6,566 bases of DNA from Lachnospiraceae bacterium. GTDB lineage: Bacteria > Bacillota_A > Clostridia > Lachnospirales > Lachnospiraceae. A program made the position numbers and the translations under genes. The notes under the pieces are model-generated. The model did no database searches and was not told the origin of the DNA. It was given only the letters and a program-made list of their open reading frames with translations. Within the stretch, counting starts at the first letter, position 1. Each line of letters begins with the position of its first letter. The stretch is from NCBI GenBank assembly GCA_016281675.1, contig JAEEJD010000214.1, positions 1 to 6,566 of the forward strand. Direction: 5' to 3'. Below are positions 1 to 5,533 of the stretch, one piece after another.

Positions 1-609
1 AGCAGTTGCGGTCTGTTCGAACAGGCGGTGTATATTCTTGTCCTTTTCATCTCTTCGGAACAGACTGATCCAGAACGTGATAAGTGTATACACGATCCCG
101 CTGACGATCAAAAGGCCCGCGATCGAATCGAAATAGTTCTGCCCCCTCGAATACTCCGTAACAAACTGCGGATACTTATATCCGACTATCCAGCATATCG
201 TGATGATAAGCGCATTGAGGATGAGCATGACCACTCTCATCCTGCCCTCAAGGATCAACCCTATGTATATCGTTCCGAGAAGGAGCCATATCGGCGCACC
301 GCCCGGTGCTCCGCCGTTCGTGAAGAACATGGCCGGGAAGAACAGCACAACAACCACTATCGACAGAACGATCTTGGCCTGATCTATCTTATTCTTACGG
401 AACACATAATAAACATATACAGAAAAAACAACCGCCCCGATCAATGTGGATACTGTTGCGGATACCGGCTCTTTCATCACCATTCCGAACGGTACCGCCG
501 CATAAAGGGCGATCAGAACAAGCAAAGAAAATACGACGAATGATCTGTCCTGCAGCCTGACGGACGGATTGAAAATATATGCATTGATTCGTTTGAAAAG
601 AGACTTCAT
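1..609 (-). CDS. Multi-pass membrane sensor protein, C-terminal part outside the window (probable HD- or GGDEF-type signalling enzyme)
   Basis: An open frame runs from ATG at 609 to the window edge (203 codons, no stop), so the gene is cut off. The ATG is preceded by AGAGGAAG at 613-620. The protein has about six hydrophobic helices (roughly residues 23-42, 51-70, 78-95, 104-120, 124-143 and 162-183), with a glycine-rich FFTNGGAPGGAPIW motif between helices 3 and 4, then a charged linker RRDEKDKNIHRLFEQTATA. Such six-helix sensors with a GG-x-x-G-x-PIW loop are, from memory, N-terminal modules of clostridial GGDEF, HD-GYP or histidine-kinase proteins. The linker resembles the helix that precedes an HD phosphohydrolase domain (FEQTA-x-ALxNAIDAKDxYTxGHS), so HD or HD-GYP is my first guess, but no catalytic residue is visible. 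It is transcribed divergently from the SOS polymerase, probably from the extended -10 at 643-651. Confidence 0.8.
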   Translation of the reverse strand, partial: MKSLFKRINAYIFNPSVRLQDRSFVVFSLLVLIALYAAVPFGMVMKEPVSATVSTLIGAVVFSVYVYYVFRKNKIDQAKIVLSIVVVVLFFPAMFFTNGGAPGGAPIWLLLGTIYIGLILEGRMRVVMLILNALIITICWIVGYKYPQFVTEYSRGQNYFDSIAGLLIVSGIVYTLITFWISLFRRDEKDKNIHRLFEQTATA

Positions 610-642
610 AATCTTCCTCTTAGGCTGAAAACTTTTCTGATT

Positions 643-651
643 ATTATAACA
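643..651 (-). promoter_or_regulatory. Extended -10 promoter of the membrane sensor gene
   Basis: On the minus strand this reads TGTTATAAT, a perfect TATAAT with the TG of an extended -10 element. It lies 33 nt upstream of the ATG at 609. No good -35 box is seen 16-18 nt further upstream (CAGCAA or TTCAGC at best), which fits an extended -10 promoter. Inferred from consensus only. Confidence 0.6.
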
Positions 652-685
652 TTTTTCACTGCCGTTTGCTGAATTAATTTCCCGA

Positions 686-714
686 TTGACATCCGGGAAC
701 GTCTGTTCGATAAT
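686..714 (+). promoter_or_regulatory. Sigma-A promoter of the Y-family polymerase gene
   Basis: TTGACA at 686-691 and GATAAT at 709-714 are separated by exactly 17 nt. Transcription would start near 721, giving a leader of about 20 nt that holds the ribosome site GGAGGG (730-735), 5 nt before the GTG start. The LexA operator lies inside the spacer, so bound LexA would occlude polymerase. Confidence 0.85.
697..708 (+). promoter_or_regulatory. LexA (DinR) SOS operator
   Basis: GAACGTCTGTTC is a perfect GAAC-N4-GTTC dyad, the core of the Gram-positive LexA/DinR box (CGAACRNRYGTTYG). The 3' flank continues with the expected G; the 5' flank is G rather than C. It fills the spacer between the -35 and -10 boxes of the downstream translesion polymerase, a typical LexA-regulated target. 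The site and its position are seen directly; binding is inferred from the family of sites. Confidence 0.88.
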
Positions 715-740
715 GTTTATGTAAGATACGGAGGGTTATC

Positions 741-2237
741 GTGGATCGCATATATATCGCAATAGATCTTAAAAGCTTCTATGCCTCGGTCGAATGTGTC
801 GACCGGGACCTGGATCCGCTTACGACCAACCTCGTTGTGGCCGACGCTTCCCGAACGGAGAAGACCATATGTCTTGCGGTCTCCCCCGGTCTGAAGTCAT
901 ACGGACTGCCGGGTCGCCCGAGGCTGTTTGAGGTCGTCCAGGCGGTCAAAACAGTAAATGCTTCCCGCCGAATGCATGCCCATAACCGCACGTTTACAGG
1001 AAAATCATCAAATTCGGCCGAACTTAATGCCAATCCCGATCTGGAACTCGATTACATAGTCGCGACTCCCCGTATGTCACTCTACATGAAGTTCAGCACC
1101 GATATATACAGGATATACCTTAAATATGTCGCCCCGGAGGACATCCTTGTATATTCATGCGATGAGGTGTTTATTGACGCAACGTCATATCTTGCCACTT
1201 ACCGTATGACAGCCCACGAACTGGCTCTTGCGATGATCCGCGATGTTTTGTCAAATACCGGCATAACCGCCACCGCGGGGATCGGAACCAATATGTTCCT
1301 GAGCAAGGTTGCGATGGACATCGTAGCCAAGCACATGAGGGCGGACAAAGACGGAGTCCGCATCGCGGAACTTGATGAGATGGGATTTCGAAGGAAGCTC
1401 TGGTCTCATACTCCGATAACAGATTTCTGGAGGATCGGTGCGGGAACGGCTCGTAAGCTTGCCAAGCTCGGACTGTACACAATGGGTGATATAGCCGCGT
1501 GCTCGGAGAAGTTCGAGGATATCCTCTATAAAGCATTCGGCGTTAATGCCGAACTCATAATAGATCATGCATGGGGATGGGAGCCGTGTACGATAGCGGA
1601 TACAAGACTGTACAAGCCTCAGAACAACAGCATCAGTTCCGGGCAGGTTCTTCAGCGCCCGTATTCTTATGATGAGGGAGCGATAATAGTACGTGAGATG
1701 ACAGACCTTCTTACACTTGACCTTGTGAAGAAAGGACTGGTTACGGATCAGATGGTTCTGACGATAGGATACGAACATATCAGTGATCCGAAGGAACTGG
1801 AAGCCTATTCGGGAGAGATCGGACAGGACCGGTACGGAAGATACATCCCCAAGCATGCCCACGGAACGGCCAATCTGGGCCGTCAGACCGCTTCAACGCG
1901 ACTCATCACGGATGCGGTAATGAAGCTGTATGAACGCATAATCGATCCGTCCCTTTTCATCAGACGCGTATGTATAGCTGCCTGTCGGGTGGTTCCTGAA
2001 GAAGATGCGGCTGTGAAGGACTCATATGAACAGCTTGACCTTTTCACCGATTACGAAGAGACCGAGAAGATGCGTCGAAACGAAGAAGAGATGCTGACCA
2101 AAGAGAAGGCTCTTCAGAAAGCGACAATAGATATCAAAAACAAGTTCGGGAAAAACGCGATACTGAAAGGAACCAACTTCCTTGAAGGAGCGATGACGAT
2201 AGAACGTAACAAACAGGTCGGAGGACACAAAGCATGA
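741..2237 (+). CDS. Y-family translesion DNA polymerase (UmuC/ImpB/UvrX-like)
   Basis: A 498-aa protein of the DinB/UmuC superfamily that would copy damaged DNA in the cytoplasm. The N-terminus IAIDLKSFYASVEC (residues 6-19) carries the first metal-binding aspartate D9. The palm motif SCDEVFID (139-146) has the catalytic pair D141/E142. A region around 258-285 would hold the DNA-binding fingers/thumb, and the C-terminal little-finger part follows. QLDLF at 431-435 matches the beta-clamp binding pentapeptide (QLxLF). The tail with FGKNAILKG and ERNKQVGGHKA is typical of the clostridial UvrX-like branch. Length exceeds E. coli DinB (351 aa) because of an insertion around 72-104 and the C-terminal tail. 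The start is GTG at 741: the conserved N-terminus begins there and GGAGGG sits 5 nt upstream. Its promoter contains a LexA box, and the stop overlaps the start of the YolD-like gene by 4 nt. Confidence 0.95.
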   Translation: MDRIYIAIDLKSFYASVECVDRDLDPLTTNLVVADASRTEKTICLAVSPGLKSYGLPGRPRLFEVVQAVKTVNASRRMHAHNRTFTGKSSNSAELNANPDLELDYIVATPRMSLYMKFSTDIYRIYLKYVAPEDILVYSCDEVFIDATSYLATYRMTAHELALAMIRDVLSNTGITATAGIGTNMFLSKVAMDIVAKHMRADKDGVRIAELDEMGFRRKLWSHTPITDFWRIGAGTARKLAKLGLYTMGDIAACSEKFEDILYKAFGVNAELIIDHAWGWEPCTIADTRLYKPQNNSISSGQVLQRPYSYDEGAIIVREMTDLLTLDLVKKGLVTDQMVLTIGYEHISDPKELEAYSGEIGQDRYGRYIPKHAHGTANLGRQTASTRLITDAVMKLYERIIDPSLFIRRVCIAACRVVPEEDAAVKDSYEQLDLFTDYEETEKMRRNEEEMLTKEKALQKATIDIKNKFGKNAILKGTNFLEGAMTIERNKQVGGHKA

Positions 2238-2626
2238 GTGACTACAGCAACATAATAGACCATCCGCACCATCAATCCGCCACCCGTCCTCATATGTCCA
2301 TGACGGCGCGTGCCGCCCAGTTCTCGCCTTTTGCGGCACTTACCGGATACGGTGATGCCGTTGAAGAGACCGGCCGCCTCACATCCGAGAAGATCATACT
2401 CGACAACGATGCCGTTGCCGAACTTGACCGCAAGCTTCGTATGATCGAAGACGGAAAGCGTCTCGTTGCGATAACTTTTTTTGCTCCCGATCCTTTTAAG
2501 GAAGGCGGGGAATATACGATAATATCCGGAGAAGTTAAAAAGATAGACGTTATAGAAAGCAAAGTCGTCCTGACCGATGGCACGCTTATACCGATCGACG
2601 ACATCTTCGATATCGGTTTCCTGTAG
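2234..2626 (+). CDS. YolD-like protein coupled to the SOS polymerase
   Basis: A 130-aa protein starting in an ATGA overlap with the polymerase stop, with GGAGG at 2220-2224, 9 nt upstream. The N-terminal part has the signature HPHHQSATRPHMSMTARAAQF (around residues 10-30) followed by SPFAALTGYGDAVEETGRLT (31-50), as found in YolD-like proteins of clostridia. The rest is a charged helix (61-75) and a beta-rich C-terminal part with IISGEVKKID and VVLTDGTLIPIDDI. No signal peptide, membrane segment or catalytic motif is seen. In Bacillus, YolD is encoded next to the Y-family polymerase UvrX; here it lies downstream. Its role is not established, though co-transcription argues for work in the same SOS response, perhaps as an accessory to the polymerase. 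Family assignment is from recalled motif similarity. Confidence 0.82.
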   Translation: MSDYSNIIDHPHHQSATRPHMSMTARAAQFSPFAALTGYGDAVEETGRLTSEKIILDNDAVAELDRKLRMIEDGKRLVAITFFAPDPFKEGGEYTIISGEVKKIDVIESKVVLTDGTLIPIDDIFDIGFL

Positions 2627-2629
2627 GAC

Positions 2630-3049
2630 TTACGGAGCTTTTTTCAGCATTTCATCCACTTCATCGGCTGTGTATTCGTAAGCACCAAGCTCTTTCCTGA
2701 GATTCTTCGCCTTTTCTCTGTTTAAAGATGCCTTCCCGGAATCCCCTTTTTCATCATAGACCCTGCTCATAAAAGCAGCATGCGCATACTCCCCGACCCG
2801 GTAAAGATCTTCATAGCCGGCTGTCGGAGTAAAGCTCTGCATCCTGCGCGAATAATAGCTCCCCATGATCTCGCCGTAAGCTCTGTGTTCAAGTTCGTAT
2901 TCAAACACTTGCGCATACGTCTTTGCCGGATCTTCCGTCTCCCGGTTCGCATATTGGATCGAAAAGATCAGATCGATGAGACTGACGGCAACGGCGATCG
3001 ATGCTGCAACAAGCAGTATATTCAGGATCACTTTAAGAATTTTATTCAT
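2630..3049 (-). CDS. Small single-pass membrane protein, second copy of the small partner (cassette 2)
   Basis: A 139-aa protein of unknown function and last gene of the five-gene operon. It has a short positive N-terminus (MNKILK), one hydrophobic helix at about 6-30, and a 105-residue helical, TPR-like C-terminal part predicted outside the membrane. It is a paralogue of the 4152-4568 product: LExxxYG (53-59), GEYA (86-89) and a following basic helix occur in the same order and spacing. The start ATG overlaps the end of the preceding zinc-ribbon gene by 8 nt, with GAGGT 8 nt upstream. Conserved pairing with a long zinc-ribbon protein in both cassettes suggests that the two form a membrane complex (inference). 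Its stop is 3 nt from the convergent YolD-like stop, with no visible terminator between. Confidence 0.85.
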   Translation of the reverse strand: MNKILKVILNILLVAASIAVAVSLIDLIFSIQYANRETEDPAKTYAQVFEYELEHRAYGEIMGSYYSRRMQSFTPTAGYEDLYRVGEYAHAAFMSRVYDEKGDSGKASLNREKAKNLRKELGAYEYTADEVDEMLKKAP

Positions 3050-3794
3050 GTCTTAATACCTCACTAAGCTTCACTGCCTTCTGTGCACGGCTCATATTCA
3101 AAAAATCCTGCAATCCCTGCTCATCCATTGAAAAATAGGTACGCATTGCAGCCCGGAGTTGATCGTCCATATCCAGGATGTATGCCAGATACTTCTCGTC
3201 ATTTTCCGATTCCTTCTGAACTTCCAGGACTTCACAATAGTCATCCACATACATGCAGAAATTCCGAATGTCCGTATCAAGGCCGTCAAAATACTCCGGA
3301 TCATCCGATCGCAGTATCATTTCCTCCATCAGCTCGATGCACTCATAATAGTCTTTTGCGACATAGCTCACTTTGCGGAAGCGATCAAACTCTTTCGGCG
3401 GAATATTCATCAGTTCATGCGCGTACAGGAAGCTCACATACTCCACATACTCTCCGCGTTCAAGGAATCCGTCCGCTTCTTCGGCATAGGAAGCCGCATT
3501 TTTCATCGAATCACGCCTTGTAGCTTCATCCTCATCGGGATCGGCGTAATTTGCGGAAGCGATCATTTTAAAAACGATGACCAGGATCAGAAGTACTACA
3601 AGGATCGCCGCCTTTCTGCCCAGTCCCTCAACTGCTTTGGCAAAGACGGAAACCTCTTTTTCCGTATCTTCGTATTCCTTTTTAAACCCGCGCATGTTCT
3701 CCTCATGCTTTACGGCAAAAGGATTAACCTCGCCGCAGTACGGGCATTTTAATTCCTCGGGCCCGACCTCATGTTTGCATTTTTCGCATATCAT
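3042..3794 (-). CDS. Zinc-ribbon single-pass membrane protein, long form (cassette 2)
   Basis: A 250-aa protein. An N-terminal zinc ribbon has C3, C6, C17 and C20 (CEKC and CPYC), then a charged linker (30-60), a membrane helix at about 62-80, and an acidic helical C-terminal region of about 165 residues. A zinc ribbon in the cytoplasm implies an N-in, C-out arrangement. The layout recalls TcaA/YvbJ-type envelope proteins of Firmicutes, but I see no TcaA-like repeats. It is homologous along its length to the 4561-5301 product: the RxDxM segment after the membrane helix, a GEY/GDY turn near 114, and the closing DM-x-x-x-x-x-AA/II-x-x-Y-x-x-MD segment at 208-224. ATG 3794 overlaps the stop of the previous gene by 4 nt and has AGGAGG at 3805-3810. 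Function unknown. Confidence 0.88.
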   Translation of the reverse strand: MICEKCKHEVGPEELKCPYCGEVNPFAVKHEENMRGFKKEYEDTEKEVSVFAKAVEGLGRKAAILVVLLILVIVFKMIASANYADPDEDEATRRDSMKNAASYAEEADGFLERGEYVEYVSFLYAHELMNIPPKEFDRFRKVSYVAKDYYECIELMEEMILRSDDPEYFDGLDTDIRNFCMYVDDYCEVLEVQKESENDEKYLAYILDMDDQLRAAMRTYFSMDEQGLQDFLNMSRAQKAVKLSEVLRHE

Positions 3795-4168
3795 TGGTTA
3801 TTATCCTCCTGCTGCGTTGTTATCCCCTGATCCTGCAGGAACTCCTCTTTTTTCCGGTCACTTCGGCTTCGTTCACTTCTTCCCGAAAGCCACAGGAAGC
3901 CGAATAAGAGCATGATTATCACGATGGCCGCCAGAAGAACGGCACGTACCGTAGAGCTCATCCCCTTTTTGATCCGCTTTTCGCTCCGCTCTGTTTCCAT
4001 GTGAAGATCTTCGCGTATATCCTCCAGCTTATTCATGTATTCCTCTTCTTCAACAGGAGCATGGGCCGTCCCGCAAAACGGACAGCGGACAAGCGCCGCA
4101 TCATATTCCGCTCCGCAGCTTCTGCATATCAACTTTTTTTCGGTTATTGTCTCACTTTGGGATCGCAT
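3791..4168 (-). CDS. Short zinc-ribbon single-pass membrane protein
   Basis: A 125-aa protein. The zinc ribbon has C15, C18, C29 and C32 (CRSC, CPFC), followed by a charged linker with KRIKKG, a membrane helix at about 74-95, and only about 30 hydrophilic residues after it. It looks like the long zinc-ribbon paralogues cut off just after the membrane: a related RSD motif follows the helix, then the protein ends. It may be a stripped third copy or a distinct cytoplasmic-side partner. I chose ATG 4168 over the upstream in-frame GTG at 4177 because the only ribosome site, GGAG at 4177-4180, is 8 nt before this ATG and overlaps the GTG. With this start it overlaps the preceding gene by 17 nt; its stop overlaps the next start (ATGA). 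Function unknown. Confidence 0.85.
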   Translation of the reverse strand: MRSQSETITEKKLICRSCGAEYDAALVRCPFCGTAHAPVEEEEYMNKLEDIREDLHMETERSEKRIKKGMSSTVRAVLLAAIVIIMLLFGFLWLSGRSERSRSDRKKEEFLQDQGITTQQEDNNQ

Positions 4169-4568
4169 TTTGGGCACTCCATTCTATCTTGTCAAAAAGA
4201 CTGCCGTAGTCCGGCATCTTGTTTCGTATCTCACCAAGACGCTCCCTGCATGTTTCTAACGTCTGTGTATTTCCGGCCTCTGCAAAGATCTCTTTCAAAA
4301 ACAGCAGATCCGCATATTCTCCGAGCATATAGTAATCCACGTATTCATCCGCAACCTCGGCTCCGCCCCTTATCGGATGGGAAACCGCCGCCGCAACACC
4401 GTAGTTTTCCCGTTCAAGATTTGACCTGATCGTGTCCGGTGCGATCGTGTCCTCTTCCACATAATTAAACTCAAGCTCCTCACCCGCTCGTTTTGCGGTC
4501 ACAACAAATACAAGCGCCAGGATGATGTTAAGAGCGATCGAAATACCGAAAATCGTTTTTTTATTCAT
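4152..4568 (-). CDS. Small single-pass membrane protein, first copy of the small partner (cassette 1)
   Basis: A 138-aa protein with N-terminal MNKK, one hydrophobic helix at about 6-25, and a helical, mostly acidic C-terminal region predicted outside the membrane. It shares LExxNYG (51-57), GEYA (83-86) and a downstream basic helix with the 2630-3049 product, so the two are paralogues despite low overall identity. The ATG lies 8 nt inside the preceding zinc-ribbon gene, and GGAGGGGGTGATC (4573-4585), an unusually long match to the 16S anti-Shine-Dalgarno, precedes it. No enzyme motif or cysteine pair is visible, only one cysteine (C107). Operon position and the same junction in both cassettes argue for a fixed complex with the long zinc-ribbon protein (inference). 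Confidence 0.86.
   Translation of the reverse strand: MNKKTIFGISIALNIILALVFVVTAKRAGEELEFNYVEEDTIAPDTIRSNLERENYGVAAAVSHPIRGGAEVADEYVDYYMLGEYADLLFLKEIFAEAGNTQTLETCRERLGEIRNKMPDYGSLFDKIEWSAQNAIPK
4177..4180 (-). promoter_or_regulatory. Ribosome binding site deciding the start of the short zinc-ribbon gene
   Basis: GGAG on the minus strand, 8 nt before ATG 4168. The alternative GTG at 4177 shares the last G of this site and has no other Shine-Dalgarno, so the ATG is preferred. The site lies inside the 3' end of the preceding gene. Confidence 0.7.
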
Positions 4569-5301
4569 TTACGATCACCCCCTCCAGATATGCCTCCTGT
4601 TCGATATCTGATGAAGCCAGGTATGCTTCCCTTGCCGCATCATCCATTCCCAGATAAACCTTGAGAATGATATCCGCTTTCTTCTTCATGTCACGGATAT
4701 ATTCCCCATACGGATCCGATTCGATCTCCGACTGCTTGTCTTCATATTCTTGATAAAATTCATAGATCGAATATCTGCAGTCCCTGACATCTCCCTCGGG
4801 GTTGTATCTGTCTGCCTCCGGTCCGAACATGACCGACGACTCGATTTCCGAAACAAGATCATTGTAATCATGAGCCATCTCCCACAGCAGATTCAGATCG
4901 TCATAGGGAGCCTCCCATTCCGCAATGTTATGATATTCTTTAAAGGCCGCAAAGCCTGTATAATCCCCGGCCTCCAGATATTTTTTGATCTGCGCCGAGT
5001 ACTCATCGTATTTTTTTACCGACTCTTTTCGCATGGCATCCGAACGGAAACTGTAGGCATTGTCCTTTACGTAATAAGCAATGCCTATGGCGACCAAAAG
5101 CACAACCATCACAACCGCACTGATGGCAAGCGGAATATTCTCGGAAAGAGTCTCCGAGAGTTTTCGCTTTGTTCTTTCGCTTCTGTTCTTATATTCATTC
5201 AGATCGGCCCTGTGTCCGGACGTTTCCGTAACGGGTCTGCCGCAATAGGGGCATTTCTCAACCGTAAGTCCTATCTCGGCGCCGCAACTGGTACACTTCA
5301 T
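4561..5301 (-). CDS. Zinc-ribbon single-pass membrane protein, long form (cassette 1), first gene of the operon
   Basis: A 246-aa protein with a zinc ribbon at C3, C6, C17 and C20 (CTSC, CPYC), a strongly basic juxtamembrane stretch (residues 40-48), a membrane helix at about 56-78, and an acidic helical region of about 165 residues. Basic residues before the helix predict cytoplasmic zinc ribbon and exported C-terminus. It is a paralogue of the 3042-3794 product. The same Cys spacing, helix position and C-terminal order (GDY near 113, DMKKKAD near 204, YLGMDD near 216) are seen. ATG 5301 has AAGGAG at 5313-5318 with an 11-nt gap, longer than usual. It is followed by its small partner with an 8-nt overlap. 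The tRNA-Trp terminator ends only about 30 nt upstream, which leaves little room for a promoter of its own. Function unknown. Confidence 0.88.
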   Translation of the reverse strand: MKCTSCGAEIGLTVEKCPYCGRPVTETSGHRADLNEYKNRSERTKRKLSETLSENIPLAISAVVMVVLLVAIGIAYYVKDNAYSFRSDAMRKESVKKYDEYSAQIKKYLEAGDYTGFAAFKEYHNIAEWEAPYDDLNLLWEMAHDYNDLVSEIESSVMFGPEADRYNPEGDVRDCRYSIYEFYQEYEDKQSEIESDPYGEYIRDMKKKADIILKVYLGMDDAAREAYLASSDIEQEAYLEGVIVNE

Positions 5302-5331
5302 GATCCGATTTTCTCCTTTATCTGTTTATTG

Positions 5332-5364
5332 AATAAAAACCGCCTAACCTTTGAGGTTAAGCGG
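5332..5364 (-). terminator. Rho-independent terminator after tRNA-Trp
   Basis: Read on the minus strand, CCGCTTAACCT (5354-5364) pairs with AGGTTAGGCGG (5340-5350) as an 11-bp stem with one G-T wobble and a CAA loop, followed directly by TTTTTATT. It starts 11 nt after the tRNA 3' end and would end the tRNA transcript; read-through would be needed to reach the downstream zinc-ribbon operon. Confidence 0.88.
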
Positions 5365-5375
5365 CTTTCCTGTAA

Positions 5376-5446
5376 CAGGGGATGAGAGAATCGAACTCCC
5401 ACCAAAGGTTTTGGAGACCCCTATCATACCATTTGACCAATCCCCT
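5376..5446 (-). tRNA. tRNA-Trp (anticodon CCA)
   Basis: A 71-nt cloverleaf can be drawn in full. The acceptor AGGGGAT pairs with ATCCCCT in seven Watson-Crick pairs. The D stem is GTCA/TGAT. The anticodon stem GGGGT/ACCTT (two G-U pairs) closes the loop CTCCAAA with anticodon CCA at 5412-5414. The variable loop is TGGT, and the T stem GGGAG/CTCTC (one G-U) has loop TTCGATT. Discriminator G73 with A1-U72 matches Bacillus tRNA-Trp. The 3' CCA is not encoded (TTA follows), so it must be added by nucleotidyltransferase. It has its own promoter (5492-5521) and terminator (5332-5364). Confidence 0.97.
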
Positions 5447-5466
5447 GAGTTGCCGATAAAAGCGAC

Positions 5467-5488
5467 TAGGCGGCAAAAAAGCCGCCTA
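5467..5488 (-). repeat. Perfect inverted repeat between the tRNA promoter and tRNA-Trp
   Basis: TAGGCGGC and GCCGCCTA form a perfect 8-bp stem around a loop of six T on the minus strand. It lies directly after the -10 box, so the tRNA precursor would begin within or just before this hairpin. No T-run follows, so it is a poor terminator for the flagellin transcript. It could be an RNA leader hairpin or a DNA operator. TTAGGCGG recurs in the terminator beyond the tRNA. Confidence 0.75.
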
Positions 5489-5491
5489 ATC

Positions 5492-5521
5492 TTTATATCA
5501 CACACAAACACCAACTGTCAA
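5492..5521 (-). promoter_or_regulatory. Strong sigma-A promoter of tRNA-Trp
   Basis: On the minus strand TTGACA (5516-5521) is followed after 18 nt by TATAAA (5492-5497), a perfect -35 and a 5/6 -10. Shifting the -10 by one gives 17 nt. It begins 13 nt after the flagellin stop and points at the tRNA; the start is expected near 5485. Confidence 0.82.
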
Positions 5522-5533
5522 GTTAGGAGATTA

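Noticed and set aside
28..543. Open plus-strand frame of 171 codons
   Set aside because: It is antisense to the membrane sensor gene, has a low-complexity, charge-rich translation with no ribosome site, and the minus-strand frame has clear membrane helices.
1251..1862. Minus-strand frame of 203 codons inside the polymerase gene
   Set aside because: It is a shadow of the polymerase reading frame; the conserved catalytic residues are on the plus strand.
3159..3752. Long plus-strand frame opposite the second long zinc-ribbon gene
   Set aside because: It lies wholly opposite a gene with a zinc ribbon, membrane helix and paralogue; no ribosome site or family motif supports it. The same holds for the plus-strand frame at 4750-5385, which even runs into the tRNA.
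5302..5364. T-box or tryptophan attenuator before the operon
   Set aside because: No T-box sequence, no short leader peptide with Trp codons, and no biosynthetic gene downstream. Only the plain tRNA terminator is supported.
5467..5488. Inverted repeat as the flagellin terminator
   Set aside because: On the minus strand the T-run is in the loop, not after the stem, and what follows (GTCGC) is not T-rich. It also lies downstream of the tRNA -10 box, so a leader hairpin or operator fits better.
5332..5490. Integration (att) site at the tRNA-Trp gene
   Set aside because: The repeated TTAGGCGG belongs to hairpins, not to a copy of the tRNA 3' end, and there is no integrase or other mobile gene nearby.
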